Assembly (NCBI RefSeq): GCF_004321985.1
Contig: NZ_SCQN01000043.1
Location: 1 to 42,783, forward strand
Source of the DNA: Castellaniella sp.
GTDB lineage: Bacteria > Pseudomonadota > Gammaproteobacteria > Burkholderiales > Burkholderiaceae_B
Reading direction: 5' to 3'
DNA length: 42,783 bases
Below are positions 22,699-32,256 of this stretch, in pieces. The notes below the pieces were generated by a model. The model searched no databases. It was given only the letters and a program-made list of their open reading frames with translations, and was not told where the DNA came from. The stretch's first letter is position 1. Every line of letters begins with the position of its first letter. The position numbers and the translations under genes are program-made.

Positions 22699-25017
22699 CT
22701 ATTTCGTCAGCCGCAGTTCTGTCATCGACCCCAGAATGGCAGCGAAGGTGCTGCTCAGATTGTTGGTGTTGTAGTTCGTGAAGGCATAGGCAGGGCCGCT
22801 TGCACAGTTGCCCATGTTTGTTTGGCCGGCGCCACCGCTACCGCCGACGAAGACTGTGTACAGGCGGATCGGATAGCTGCTGCTGTCGTTCTTGATGGCG
22901 GTGCAGACGGCTTGCATGTAGGCATTGACGTCGGTTGTGGTGAAATCTGTGGCTCCGGCCGGCCAGCCAATGGTGGCGTTCCCATCCTGGAAGGAGCTGT
23001 AGGTGTTCTGGCCCACTAATTTATTACCCGAGGCTGCGAAGGTGGAAATGATGGTGGTTGGGGACCGCATATCCAGATTGACCAGTGAGGTGGTTGGCCA
23101 GACCGCGATAGTTTTGACTGAGTCCTGACCGTTGCCCCGGTTTCCAACCGGGCTGTCGCCCGTGATGATCGATGCAGGTGTGCTCGAGGTGGTTGACGCA
23201 GGCGATGTAATGACGCCTATTTGCGGATTCCCCGATGTACAGGTAGTTTTTCCGGTACTAGTATCCGTAGTTGGTGATGTACGGTTGTCGCAGTAATTCA
23301 CCACCATCTGAAAATCCGACTGCTGCGTTGGTCCCGATGGATTGGGTGGACTGGGCGGATTCAGCGGTGGGTTATACATCAGGGGGGCCCGGTACATCGT
23401 GGATCCGGGACCGGGATTGGCAACTGTCGAGTTGGTACCGGTGCTGACCAGGATAATTGCTCGACCGTTGACCATTGGTTTGGTGATGTCGGTATTGGCG
23501 GGATCGGCCGGTAAGCCGGGCTGTGTATCATCCCATCCTCGCCCTGTTCCCGCCTTGTTGTCGCTCCATTCAGGGGCTAGCATGCGCCATGCCCAGAGCA
23601 GGCCGCCCGGGATCAGAGATTCGGAATTTGACCAACCCTGCATAGAGTTAATTGCGGTGTCTAGGGTGGCAACGCTTTGGCTCAGGAACTGTGTGAGGCC
23701 CACCATGGCACAGCTGTCCGGTTCAAAGGCGGAGTAGACGACGGGTGCCACGTTGCCCCAATTCGAGCTCAAGGATGTAGATGTATCGATCCCGATGAAA
23801 CGGTAGTTGGCTGCATCGTTGGGCACTATCGCGCCTGCGTAGGGTGCCCTCGGGGTTACTAGTGGCGGATTCTTGTTGCCTTGACCTTGAGTCGAAATGT
23901 CCGATTGTTGGAACTGCAGCGTAGTGGACGTCAGGCTCCCATTGAGCAGTTGGGTGACGGTAAAACTGTTGGCAGTAACGAAATTCCCCAGGCTGGTGTT
24001 CGCGCCCTTGGACGTAGCCGGAATCGGCATAAATACAGGCACAAAGCTGTGAGGGTCACTGGTGTTGGTTGGATCTGGCGGGGCAAGTTTGGCTGCGGGT
24101 AATTGGGGATTGCTGTTTTGCCCCCAGTAACCCCAACTAATCCCTGTGCCAAAAGGTGGTGGTGGGGGTGGGTAGGGTTCAGCGATGCAGCCTAGCCAAT
24201 TGCTCTGTACGTAGGCATTGACGCCCCCTCCGCCTCCTCCCAGCAGTTTGGCCACGGTACTGACCCAGTTCTTCGCATTCGGCGTACCCGCGCCAGTGTT
24301 GGACGGGTTCATGCGAACCATGGCGCTGAAGGGCACTACGCCCACGCGGATGCCTTGGGCCGAGCTGGATTGGCTCAGGTTCATGGACCCCAGAGCAGCG
24401 GCGACCAGTTGCTGGGCCGCAGTCTTGATGTTCGCATTGCTGGCGGTTCCGGTGTACTGGGAATCTTCCAACGCCAGCACGATCTCGGTGTTGTTCTTCA
24501 GGCGGCGGATCACCTGGTTGTTGGCTGACAGCGTGAAGGATGCGACCTTCATGAAGCCGGTGCTAAGGAGCGGCAGCTTGCCCTGTGCGGTGACGTTGAC
24601 GTATTGGGCCGACATGGGGGTGCCTGCCGGGGCCTGGGACGGGCAGGTGATGTTGCCGGATGAGTCCGCGGTGCAGTACTGAATTCCGGACTTGATCGTG
24701 TTGGCGGTGACGTCGCTGTTCAGGTAGTCGTCCGGCATGTTGACGCTGAAGAAGGCGCCGGCGTAGTTCTGCCAGGCGGTCTTGTCGCTGGTGATGGCCG
24801 GATCCCAGGCGCCCAGCGCCTGGGCGGCTGAAATGGATGTGGCGTCGACGGCATCGCGTAGACGGGTTTCGGCGATGTTGTAGCGGGCCAGGTCGATCGC
24901 TCCGAACGTGCCCATCAGCATGACGGCGGAGACCGCCAGGAAAGTCAGCGCCACGGCACCGCGCTGGTTATGTTGCAGGCGGTGCGCAAAGCGTCGCAGG
25001 GGCTTGATCGGGCTCAT
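22699..25017 (-). CDS. tadG: TadG-like pilus assembly protein (degenerate vWA)
   Basis: 772-residue TadG-type protein, last gene of the Tad locus. The N-terminal class III prepilin-like segment is QRG followed by AVALTFLAVSAVMLMGTFGAIDLARYN, which anchors it in the inner membrane. The rest is expected to be periplasmic. Where TadG proteins have a von Willebrand A metal site (D-x-S-x-S), this one has LALEDSQYTG, and the later T-D-G position reads VSTGTNST, so metal binding is doubtful. Pro-, Ser- and Thr-rich low-complexity loops (PPPPPPFGTG, SPASTTSSTPAS) fill the middle. The family is needed for Flp pilus assembly and may sit at the pilus base or tip. A 16-base gap follows tadF. Confidence 0.85.
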   Translation of the reverse strand: MSPIKPLRRFAHRLQHNQRGAVALTFLAVSAVMLMGTFGAIDLARYNIAETRLRDAVDATSISAAQALGAWDPAITSDKTAWQNYAGAFFSVNMPDDYLNSDVTANTIKSGIQYCTADSSGNITCPSQAPAGTPMSAQYVNVTAQGKLPLLSTGFMKVASFTLSANNQVIRRLKNNTEIVLALEDSQYTGTASNANIKTAAQQLVAAALGSMNLSQSSSAQGIRVGVVPFSAMVRMNPSNTGAGTPNAKNWVSTVAKLLGGGGGGVNAYVQSNWLGCIAEPYPPPPPPFGTGISWGYWGQNSNPQLPAAKLAPPDPTNTSDPHSFVPVFMPIPATSKGANTSLGNFVTANSFTVTQLLNGSLTSTTLQFQQSDISTQGQGNKNPPLVTPRAPYAGAIVPNDAANYRFIGIDTSTSLSSNWGNVAPVVYSAFEPDSCAMVGLTQFLSQSVATLDTAINSMQGWSNSESLIPGGLLWAWRMLAPEWSDNKAGTGRGWDDTQPGLPADPANTDITKPMVNGRAIILVSTGTNSTVANPGPGSTMYRAPLMYNPPLNPPSPPNPSGPTQQSDFQMVVNYCDNRTSPTTDTSTGKTTCTSGNPQIGVITSPASTTSSTPASIITGDSPVGNRGNGQDSVKTIAVWPTTSLVNLDMRSPTTIISTFAASGNKLVGQNTYSSFQDGNATIGWPAGATDFTTTDVNAYMQAVCTAIKNDSSSYPIRLYTVFVGGSGGAGQTNMGNCASGPAYAFTNYNTNNLSSTFAAILGSMTELRLTK

Positions 25018-25033
25018 GGCGCGGCTCCTGAAT

Positions 25034-25726
25034 TCAGCTCCCGCAAATCGAATTGGCGGGGGCGGGGTTCGCCGGATTGATCAGCCGGCACAGATCGGCG
25101 TAGCGCGGGCGGATCAGTGCCCGGCTGTATTGCTGCGGGTTGAAGAACAGCTTGAAGAAGGCGCCGCTGAAGGCAAATGGCTGGTATTTGTAGAATACTT
25201 CCACCACGATTACGGTGTCAGCAGTCTGCAGGTTCCTGCTGATGATGGAAGTAGGCAGGGTGGCGGCGGAAATCTGGCTGGTGGGGGTGGCCGCGCTGGC
25301 ACCCTGGTAGACGATCTTCGTCCAGCCGTGGTTGGGCGATGAAATGTTCGTCCAGGCGCTCGGGGGGCCGCCGTTGAACGGGGTATTGGTCGCGTACACG
25401 CTGATGATGACGGCTGCGTTCTTCGGGGCCAGCGGCATCAACAACGTCGGGACCAGCACGCCGTAGGTGCAGATGTGGTCCGGAGACGTGCAGTTGCTGT
25501 CGTCGGTCAGGCTGGTCTGGATGGAGATGCTGTTGGCCAGGGTGAAGGCCACACGGTCCATGACGGCCATGACCCGGGTGTACAGGTACATCTCGACCCC
25601 ACCGATGATGATGAAGACCATCAGCGGCAGTACGATCACGGCTTCCAGCGCGGCCACGCCGCGCCGTGCGCGGCGGCGCCGGGCGCTCGCCCGGACCTGG
25701 GCGGATTCAGTGGCTGGGGCGTTCAT
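25034..25726 (-). CDS. tadF: TadF, pseudopilin-like minor pilin
   Basis: 230-residue TadF-type protein. A basic N-terminus (RASARRRRARRG) precedes a prepilin cleavage-like site RRG/VAALEAVIVLPLMVFIIIGG with Glu at +5, so TadV may process it. The C-terminal part is periplasmic with Cys residues (SNCTSPDHICTYG, YADLCRL) that could form disulfides. The start ATG overlaps the tadE stop (ATGA), giving 230 residues; a longer in-frame frame upstream is shadow sequence within tadE. It is a minor pilin needed for Flp fibre formation in characterised Tad systems. Confidence 0.85.
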   Translation of the reverse strand: MNAPATESAQVRASARRRRARRGVAALEAVIVLPLMVFIIIGGVEMYLYTRVMAVMDRVAFTLANSISIQTSLTDDSNCTSPDHICTYGVLVPTLLMPLAPKNAAVIISVYATNTPFNGGPPSAWTNISSPNHGWTKIVYQGASAATPTSQISAATLPTSIISRNLQTADTVIVVEVFYKYQPFAFSGAFFKLFFNPQQYSRALIRPRYADLCRLINPANPAPANSICGS

Positions 25727-26220
25727 AGTTCGTTTTGGACCAGTATGGACCGTGAGGTCCGCAGGAGGCGGCTGCCGCCCGTCACCCACCCGATGAAGCC
25801 GGTGAAGCCCGGCCGTTCCACGCTGAAGGTGTAGATCGCCATGTCGCCGGGGTTGCCGCTGCCGCTGGTGCTGCTGCACTGGCTGGTGGTGGACGGCGGC
25901 GCGTCGCCTGCGTGGTAGACCGTGACGTTGAATTCAAGGTCGCTGCTGCTCACCCAGCCAGGTAGGTTCGCGATCATCATGTTCTTCAGCTGTGCGCAGC
26001 TTGGCCGCACCACGTTGCCGGTAGAATCCGTGATGCCGATGCGGCCGGCCCGCGTCACGTTGTTGGCGGCTGATTCCAGGCTGGCGTCTGCAAACAGGAT
26101 GAAGGTGATTTCGATGGACACGAAGATCACCCCGAACAGCAATGGCATGAGCAGGGCGTATTCCAGCGCGGTGGCGCCTCGCCGGTTGCGCCGCAAGCGG
26201 TGCAGCCATCGGCGGATCAT
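25723..26220 (-). CDS. tadE: TadE, pseudopilin-like minor pilin
   Basis: 165-residue TadE. The N-terminus is basic (RRWLHRLRRNRRG), with the cleavage motif RRG/ATALEYALLMPLLFGVIFVSIE: Glu at +5 and Tyr at +6, as in Flp-type prepilins. A signature helix FADASLESAANNVTRAGRIG follows. TadE is processed by TadV in studied systems and is required for adherence. The start overlaps the tadD stop by four bases and the end overlaps the tadF start, so tadD-E-F are coupled. Confidence 0.9.
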   Translation of the reverse strand: MIRRWLHRLRRNRRGATALEYALLMPLLFGVIFVSIEITFILFADASLESAANNVTRAGRIGITDSTGNVVRPSCAQLKNMMIANLPGWVSSSDLEFNVTVYHAGDAPPSTTSQCSSTSGSGNPGDMAIYTFSVERPGFTGFIGWVTGGSRLLRTSRSILVQNEL

Positions 26221-27062
26221 TTTTTGGCCCCGCTCGGGTTGGCTGCCTTGGCCGGTGTCTGCTTCATGGCCAGTTTTTGGCGCACGTAGTGATAGAACTC
26301 CAGATTGTCCTGCGCCACGCTTTGTGGCAGGTTGGCCGTGAGAATGCTTTCCGCGGCGTCATCCTTGCCCAGCAGGCCATAGGCCAACGCCAGGTTGGCG
26401 CGCTCCTGGGGCAGATCACCCACAAGGCCCGTATTGCCCAGCAGCACGTTGATGGCTTCACGCGGGTTGCCATTGAGCGCCAGCGACAGCCCCAGATTCG
26501 CGCGCAGCGCGGCATTGTCGGGGTGCTTGTCCAGCCCGCGGCGATAGATCGCCTGGGCCTCCGACGGCTGGCCGCGCAGGTCCAGCGTGGCGCCCAGGCC
26601 GGCCAGGGCCGAGGGGTCGTCCGGCGTCTTCTTCAGGACGGCCTGATAGTCGGCGGCCGCGTCATCGAGCTTGCGCCGTCGCACGGCGATACGGGCGAGC
26701 CCCATGCGAGCGTCCGACGATTCGGGAAAACGCTTCAGCATCTCATCGTAGGTCTTGCGCGAGGCTTCCAGTTCGCCAGCCAGGTACTGCGTGGTGCCCA
26801 GGCCCCGCCAGCCCTCCGGTGCGTTGGGCTGGTCCTTGGTCATACGGGTGAAGACGTTGCTGGCCACCGCCAGGTCGCCGCTTTGCAGCGCACTGTTGGC
26901 GATACGCAGGTCGCTGTCCTTGATCGAGGACTGATCCTGCTCGCTGAGCAGCGGCCGGACTTCCGCCGTCTGGGTGCGGTGGGTCGCGCAGCCGGCCAGC
27001 AGAACGGCTGGCAGCACGATGCCGGCCAGAATGTGAACGGGGCGCGAAGGGATGAGATTCAT
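26217..27062 (-). CDS. tadD: TadD, TPR lipoprotein
   Basis: 281-residue outer-membrane lipoprotein-like TadD. The signal ends in the lipobox LLAGC (about residue 25). The mature part has several tetratricopeptide repeats (LAVASNVFTRMTKDQPNAPEGWRGLG, LEASRKTYDEMLKRFPESSDARMGLA, LDDAAADYQAVLKKTPDDPSALAGLG and others). In Tad systems TadD acts as pilotin-like scaffold for the RcpA secretin. It is preceded by tadC with a 22-base gap and overlaps tadE at its end. It is well conserved in length. Confidence 0.9.
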   Translation of the reverse strand: MNLIPSRPVHILAGIVLPAVLLAGCATHRTQTAEVRPLLSEQDQSSIKDSDLRIANSALQSGDLAVASNVFTRMTKDQPNAPEGWRGLGTTQYLAGELEASRKTYDEMLKRFPESSDARMGLARIAVRRRKLDDAAADYQAVLKKTPDDPSALAGLGATLDLRGQPSEAQAIYRRGLDKHPDNAALRANLGLSLALNGNPREAINVLLGNTGLVGDLPQERANLALAYGLLGKDDAAESILTANLPQSVAQDNLEFYHYVRQKLAMKQTPAKAANPSGAKK

Positions 27063-27084
27063 GATGGTGTCCTCGGGCTGCGGG

Positions 27085-28059
27085 TCAAAGCACGCCCTTC
27101 AGAAGCCTGCTCAGGTTCAGAACGGCGGGGCCCACGGCGATGATGATGATGGTGGGCAGGATAAATACCATCATCGGGAAGGTGATCTTCACAGCGAGCT
27201 TCGCCGCCTGTTCCTCCAGGCGCATCATGCGTGCGGTGCGCTCGGACTTGGCCAGCACGCGCAGGGCTTGGGCGATGGAGGTCCCGAACTGCAGGGCGTT
27301 GGTCAGCGTGCTCACCATGCTGCGGATGGCTGACAGGTTGGTGCGCTCGGCCAGATTCTGCAGCACCTGCGCCACGTCGCCGCTGACCTGCATTTCGCTG
27401 GCGGTCAGGGTGAGCTCGTCGGACAGCTCGGGCGCGGTATCGGACATCTCGGATGCGACGCGGTGCAGTGCCATGCCCATGCTCAGCCCGGCGTTGGTGC
27501 AGATGACCAGCAAGTCCAGCGCATCCGGCAGGCTGTCCTGGATGGCGGTGCGGCGCTTGGCCGCGATCCGGTCCAGAAACAGCCGCGGCAGCAGAGTTCC
27601 CAGGTAGAGGGCGAGCAGGCTGACGACGGGCTTCAGCACCACCGGCTGATTTTCCAGGTAAGGCCATGCGAATACGGTTGCGGCTACGGCGAGCCCGCCT
27701 CCGCAGAGGATGGCGAATGCCGAAACGATCAGGGGTGCTTTCATGCTGCGGATGCCCGAGCGGACGAGCTTGAGGTGCACCTCTTTCTGCTGCGCTGGGC
27801 TGAAGATCGGCACGGCGGAGCCCACGTGGTACAGCATGGCCGTCAGGCGACCGCGCCAGCTGCGTGGGGCCTGTGATCTGCCGGTCAGGCTGCCGGGCAA
27901 CGATTCCTTGCGGCCGATCTCGGCTTGCAGGCGCGCAGCCAGCAGGGCTCGCTGGTTGCTGCGCGCGTACAGATAGAGCAAGGCGCCCGCCACACCCAGT
28001 ATCATGCCCAGTAGGTTGAGCCACTGCCCCAGAGTCAGGCTGCGAAGGATGTCGTCCAT
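27085..28059 (-). CDS. tadC: TadC, inner-membrane platform protein
   Basis: 324-residue type II secretion F-domain protein. An N-terminal transmembrane segment (LNLLGMILGVAGALLYLYA) is followed by a pair of later membrane segments. The T2SSF motif region reads LPDALDLLVICTNAGLSMGMALHRVASE, and there is a C-terminal KLAVKITFPMMVFILPTIIIIAVGP. With TadB it forms the inner-membrane platform on which the TadA ATPase works to polymerise or retract the pilus. ATG at 28059 is chosen, 8 bases after the tadB stop; a longer frame upstream overlaps tadB and is not credible. Confidence 0.92.
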   Translation of the reverse strand: MDDILRSLTLGQWLNLLGMILGVAGALLYLYARSNQRALLAARLQAEIGRKESLPGSLTGRSQAPRSWRGRLTAMLYHVGSAVPIFSPAQQKEVHLKLVRSGIRSMKAPLIVSAFAILCGGGLAVAATVFAWPYLENQPVVLKPVVSLLALYLGTLLPRLFLDRIAAKRRTAIQDSLPDALDLLVICTNAGLSMGMALHRVASEMSDTAPELSDELTLTASEMQVSGDVAQVLQNLAERTNLSAIRSMVSTLTNALQFGTSIAQALRVLAKSERTARMMRLEEQAAKLAVKITFPMMVFILPTIIIIAVGPAVLNLSRLLKGVL

Positions 28060-28067
28060 GTCGGGCC

Positions 28068-29048
28068 TCAGACCTTCATGTTGGCGATCTTGCGGATCAT
28101 CAGCAGGCCGATGGCCAGCATCCCCGCCGCGATCCACAGCAGCAGCCGGCCGATGCTGGTGGTGAACATGATCTTCATGTTGTCCGGGTTGAGCGCGTAG
28201 GTGACGCCGAACAGGATGAAGGGCATGACGCTCATGGCCAGGCTGGACAGGCGGCCCTCGGCCGTGAGCGCCCGCGTCTTGGATCGCAGATCGCGCCGTG
28301 CGCGGATGATGGTGCTCAGGTTCTCCAGCGCCTCAGACAGCGGCCCACCGGTCTCGCGCTGCAGCAGCAGGCAGACCGAAAAGAACGAGAAATCCGGCAG
28401 GCTCACCCGGACCGCCGCGTCGTCCAGCACGTCCTGCAGGTCGTTGCCCAGCAGCAGGCTGTCGCCCATGCGGCGAAACTCCAGGCCCAGGGGCTCGGGG
28501 TATTGTTCACCGACGGTGCGCAGAGCGTGGTTGGCCGGGACACCCGCCTGGCTGGCGCGCACGATGAAGTCCAGCGCATCGGGCAGTTGTTCCAGGAACT
28601 TCTTCTGGAAGCGTGTTTCCATCCGGTGGTATGCAAACATCACCGCCAGCACCGGCATGGCCAGCATGATGGGCAGGCGCAGCCACAGCGGGTCGGGCAG
28701 GGCACCCGTCAGCAGCCCGGCTACCGCCAATACGGCGGCAACCAGACCGGCGATGATCAGGATCTGCGGACCGTGGCCGCTGCCGATGGCCTCCAGCCGG
28801 TTCAGATGGTAGCCCAGGGTCCCCATGGCCTGGCGGCGCAGCAGGCGGCGCGCATTGACCCGCGCGCGTTCGTGATCCGCCCGCAGGCGGTCGCGCTCGC
28901 CGCGGCCGCCCGACAGCGCGTTGCGCAGCCGCACGCGCAGGCGGCTGCTGGGGCGCTGTTCCAGCGCCTGTAACAGGGTCAGCACAAACATCCCCGCCAG
29001 CACAAAGGCCAGAAAGGCAACCAGCGCGACCTTGTTTTCGAGGCTCAT
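28068..29048 (-). CDS. tadB: TadB, inner-membrane platform protein
   Basis: 326-residue F-domain protein related to TadC and PilC/GspF. Hydrophobic segments lie at residues 8-26, about 100-145 and 265-320. The signature LEQLPDALDFIVRASQAGVPANHALRTVGEQ and the helical block GGPLSEALENLSTIIRARRDLRSKTRALTAEGRLSSLAM are both present. It partners TadC under the TadA ATPase. The spacing of 19 bases to tadA and 8 to tadC supports one transcript. Confidence 0.92.
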   Translation of the reverse strand: MSLENKVALVAFLAFVLAGMFVLTLLQALEQRPSSRLRVRLRNALSGGRGERDRLRADHERARVNARRLLRRQAMGTLGYHLNRLEAIGSGHGPQILIIAGLVAAVLAVAGLLTGALPDPLWLRLPIMLAMPVLAVMFAYHRMETRFQKKFLEQLPDALDFIVRASQAGVPANHALRTVGEQYPEPLGLEFRRMGDSLLLGNDLQDVLDDAAVRVSLPDFSFFSVCLLLQRETGGPLSEALENLSTIIRARRDLRSKTRALTAEGRLSSLAMSVMPFILFGVTYALNPDNMKIMFTTSIGRLLLWIAAGMLAIGLLMIRKIANMKV

Positions 29049-29067
29049 GGGATCTCCGTGCCGGGCG

Positions 29068-30570
29068 TCAGGGGCGCATGGCCTCCATCAGCGCGGCTTC
29101 CATGCCGTAGTAGCGGGCACGGTCGGTGAAGACCGGCCGCATGCCGGTGCTCTCGTGCGTGCCGCTCACGTCGTCGCGCTGGACGGCGGTGTTGTAGGCA
29201 AAGTGGAACAGGTCCTGGGTGATGATGACGTCGCCTTCGGTACCCGCGATCTCTGTGATGTGGGTGATCTTGCGGGTGCCGTCGCGCAGGCGCCCGACCT
29301 GCACGATCAGGTTGACGGCCGCGGCGATCTGGTGGCGGATGGAGAACAGCGGCAGATTGCCGTTGGCCATCATCACCATGCTCTCCAGGCGGGTGATGGC
29401 ATCGCGCGGGCTGTTGGCATGCAGCGTGGTCATGCTGCCGTCGTGGCCAGTGTTCATGGCCTGCAGCACGTCGAAGGCCTCGGCCCCCCGCGTCTCGCCC
29501 AGGATGATGCGGTCCGGCCGCATGCGCAGCGCATTGCGCATCAGGTCGCCCTGGTTGATGGCGCCGGTGCCCTCAATGCTGGGCGGACGCGTTTCGAGCC
29601 GTACGACGTGTGGCTGCTGCAGCTGCAATTCGGCGGCGTCTTCGATGGTGACGATGCGGTCGGTTTCGGAGATATAGCGCGACAGGGCGTTCAGCATCGT
29701 GGTCTTGCCCGAGCCGGTTCCACCTGCGACGATGATGTTCAGGCGGCAGGCCGCCGCGATTTCCAGTACCCTCATCATCGCGGGCGTCAGCGTGCCACGC
29801 GCCACCAGACGGGGCAGGGTGAATTCCTTGCGCGAAAACTTGCGGATGGAGATCGACGCGCCATCGATCGCCAGCGGCGGGATGATGACGTTGACGCGGC
29901 TACCATCCTGCAGGCGCGCGTCCACCATGGGGCTGCTTTCATCGACGCGCCGGCCCACGGACGAGGCGATGCGCTGCGCGACACTGACCACGTGGGCGTT
30001 GTCGCGGAACTTCACGTCCGTCAGTTCGAGCTTGCCGAAGCGTTCCACGAAGACCTGATCGGGGCCGTTGACCATGATGTCGTCGACCGTCTCGTCCTGC
30101 AGCAGGGGCTCGATGGGGCCCACGCCGAACATGTCGTTCAGGATCTCCTGCACCATCACGCGCTGTTCGGTCTGGGTGATCGGCAGATCGCCGCCGCGGA
30201 TCACCTCGCCGGCGATCGCTTCCACGTCGACCCGGACCTGCTCCACCGGGCGTGTGAGCGCGCTGGCGATGTCCAGGGAGGCGAATACGGCCTGGCGGAT
30301 GGTGCTGTAATTCTCGGAACGGATGACGTTTTCGGGCCGCACGCTGCGGCGCCTGTCGCCGACGGTAGCGGTGGCTGGACCGTGTTTGGGCGGATGCCGC
30401 GACGAGAGGGGCGACTTGGGAACTGCTGGAACTGCTGGCTGCGCCGGCACGGTCGACGCCGGCAGCGGTTCGGCTGCCGGCATGGTCGCAGCCCTGGCTG
30501 CCGCCCCCGCAGGAGGTTCCTCTGTGGTGGCCACGCCGGGGTCGTCAAGCAGTTTGCGCCCGAACATCAT
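29068..30570 (-). CDS. tadA: TadA, secretion ATPase (CpaF family)
   Basis: 500-residue hexameric ATPase of the GspE/VirB11 superfamily, powering Flp pilus assembly and retraction. After a Pro/Ala-rich N-terminus (about 1-75) come the N-domain ([29 protein letters not shown]), Walker [19 protein letters not shown], the Asp box [20 protein letters not shown], Walker B region [35 protein letters not shown] with the His box, all intact. ATG at 30570 sits in the overlap with the tadZ stop (ATGA); longer in-frame extensions into tadZ are shadow. It is cytoplasmic and docks on TadB/TadC. Confidence 0.95.
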   Translation of the reverse strand: MMFGRKLLDDPGVATTEEPPAGAAARAATMPAAEPLPASTVPAQPAVPAVPKSPLSSRHPPKHGPATATVGDRRRSVRPENVIRSENYSTIRQAVFASLDIASALTRPVEQVRVDVEAIAGEVIRGGDLPITQTEQRVMVQEILNDMFGVGPIEPLLQDETVDDIMVNGPDQVFVERFGKLELTDVKFRDNAHVVSVAQRIASSVGRRVDESSPMVDARLQDGSRVNVIIPPLAIDGASISIRKFSRKEFTLPRLVARGTLTPAMMRVLEIAAACRLNIIVAGGTGSGKTTMLNALSRYISETDRIVTIEDAAELQLQQPHVVRLETRPPSIEGTGAINQGDLMRNALRMRPDRIILGETRGAEAFDVLQAMNTGHDGSMTTLHANSPRDAITRLESMVMMANGNLPLFSIRHQIAAAVNLIVQVGRLRDGTRKITHITEIAGTEGDVIITQDLFHFAYNTAVQRDDVSGTHESTGMRPVFTDRARYYGMEAALMEAMRP

Positions 30571-31805
30571 GAACGTGCTCCACGCAGGCGCGCAAACAGG
30601 CCGCCGGACGCACGGCCCGCGCGCAGCGCGCGCCGGCTCGATACGAGCCCGTCGCCTGTCAGCAGGCCTGCCAGCGCCTTCACACCCCGGCCGAACTCGC
30701 TGCGAGAGGGCAGCGGATCGCCCAGATTCTCGGCCATGAGCGGGGCCTGGCCATCGAACGGGATGCTGACCGCCACAGGCCATTCCAGGGCTGCGGTAAA
30801 GTCGCGGGTGTGGACGGCCCCCCGCGCCGCTGTGCGCGACTGGTTCAGCACGATGTGTGTCGTGGGTGGCCGCAGGCGCCCCTGGATGTGATGCATCAGA
30901 CGCGTGAGCGTGCGTGCCGAATGCACACTCTGGTCCGTGACCACGCAGACCAGCGTCGCGTTGGCGAAGGCTTCGGCGGCCAGTGCCCCGCCGCCGGAGG
31001 GCATGTCCAGGATGATGTAGTGGAAATGCTGGCCCAGCACATTCAGCAGGTCAGTGAGCGCCTTTTCGTCCGGCGCAAAGGCCTCGGTGTACTCCAGCTC
31101 CGCGCACAGGGTATACAGGCGGTTGTCACGCGTGTTGAGCGTGCGGTCCAGGTATTGCGGGTCCAAGTGGCCGACGTTGCTCAGCACATCGACCAGCGCA
31201 TTGCCGCCCGCCAGCCCCAGCAGGTTGGCACCGTTGCCGTTGTAGGGGTTCAGGTCCAGGTAGGCCACACGGCGGCGCCCACCTTCGTTGGCCAGTTCGC
31301 GCGCCAGATGGGCCGCGACGGACGTCACACCCACGCCGCCCCGCGTCCCGGTGACTGCGATCACACGGCCATTGCGGACCTGGCGAACCGCATCTGCGGT
31401 GTCGGTCCCATCACCCAGCGCGCGGCGCAAAAGCTCCGCACTGATCGGCGTGACGATGTAGTCCTGCACACCGCGCTGCAACAGGCTGCGGTACAGACCC
31501 ACGTCGTTGCGGTCGCCGATCACGTAGACCTGGACTGAAGGCTCGCAGACATTGGCCAGCCCATCCAGTTCGTCCAGCACGTTCGTGATGCCAGAGATGT
31601 CCACCAGCAGTCGCTGCGGCGAGCGGACCCCGGATTTGTGCAGCCAGTGGATGGCCGTGCGGATGGTGCCGCGTTCGACCACTGTGCTTCCCAGGACGGT
31701 TGTCTTGAGAAAGCGCGTCAGCTCGCTTTCGCTGGCGGCGTCGTTGACGAAACCCATGAAGCTCACGTTCTGGGTGTCGTCTCGGGTTTTGCTGGGGGCG
31801 ATCAT
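30567..31805 (-). CDS. tadZ: TadZ/CpaE, MinD-like localisation ATPase
   Basis: 412-residue TadZ. The N-terminal half (about 10-140) is a receiver-like atypical domain (VYVIGDRNDVGLYRSLLQRGVQDYIVTPI). The C-terminal half is a ParA/MinD ATPase-like domain with the deviant Walker A GTRGGVGVTSVAAHLA (signature Lys replaced, as usual in CpaE) and YIILDMPSGGG. TadZ/CpaE proteins place the Tad machine at the cell pole. The basic C-terminal tail (SSRRALRAGRASGGLFARLRG) might contact membrane or DNA. It overlaps tadA at the stop. Confidence 0.92.
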   Translation of the reverse strand: MIAPSKTRDDTQNVSFMGFVNDAASESELTRFLKTTVLGSTVVERGTIRTAIHWLHKSGVRSPQRLLVDISGITNVLDELDGLANVCEPSVQVYVIGDRNDVGLYRSLLQRGVQDYIVTPISAELLRRALGDGTDTADAVRQVRNGRVIAVTGTRGGVGVTSVAAHLARELANEGGRRRVAYLDLNPYNGNGANLLGLAGGNALVDVLSNVGHLDPQYLDRTLNTRDNRLYTLCAELEYTEAFAPDEKALTDLLNVLGQHFHYIILDMPSGGGALAAEAFANATLVCVVTDQSVHSARTLTRLMHHIQGRLRPPTTHIVLNQSRTAARGAVHTRDFTAALEWPVAVSIPFDGQAPLMAENLGDPLPSRSEFGRGVKALAGLLTGDGLVSSRRALRAGRASGGLFARLRGARS

Positions 31806-31830
31806 GCCGTGTTCCTGTGTGTCGGGCCGA

Positions 31831-32232
31831 TCAGTTTCCGCCCGTCTTGCTGGTAGACGTAGTCTTGTTCAGCGGAATGATTTTGTCCAGCCGGTAGCGG
31901 GTTACAGCGCTGCCTGCGGTGTCGGCGTGCTGGCCGATGTAGGGATGGGTTGGCGTCACCAGGTCCTGTGGATTGGCCACCTGGGCGGCCAGGTTCGTGA
32001 GCGTAGCGCAGCCGAAGGCGATACCCGGCCGTGGATCCGTCACGGTGGAATATTCCGACGGCTGCATCAGGGTACTGCAGTCTGGTGGCACAGCAATGTA
32101 TTTGCCGTCCGAGCCGCGGGTCACGTTGATGGCGCTAGTGTCCGGAAATTGGGACATGTCCCGGTGCGGGAAGCAGCCTGTTAGGGACAGCGTGGCGCTG
32201 ATCACGCAGAACAGGGTGGAGAAGGTTTTCAT
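31831..32232 (-). CDS. rcpB: RcpB/CpaD-like lipoprotein
   Basis: 133-residue lipoprotein at the RcpB/CpaD position, between secretin and tadZ. The signal is MKTFSTLFCVISATLSLTG with lipobox SLTGC. The mature part contains PDCSTLMQPSEYS and FGCATLTNLAAQVANPQDLV, the block that identifies CpaD family members. ATG at 32232 is preceded by GGAGGAC, a strong ribosome-binding site. CpaD/RcpB associates with the outer-membrane secretin ring. It lies 24 bases after rcpA. It is shorter than many CpaD proteins (around 200 residues), so part of the N-terminal region may be lost or absent in this lineage. Confidence 0.85.
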   Translation of the reverse strand: MKTFSTLFCVISATLSLTGCFPHRDMSQFPDTSAINVTRGSDGKYIAVPPDCSTLMQPSEYSTVTDPRPGIAFGCATLTNLAAQVANPQDLVTPTHPYIGQHADTAGSAVTRYRLDKIIPLNKTTSTSKTGGN

Positions 32233-32256
32233 GATGCTGTCCTCCGGATCCATCAA

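Noticed and set aside
28921..30891. 656-residue plus-strand frame across tadB/tadA
   Set aside because: Antisense shadow of tadA, whose Walker motifs are intact on the minus strand.
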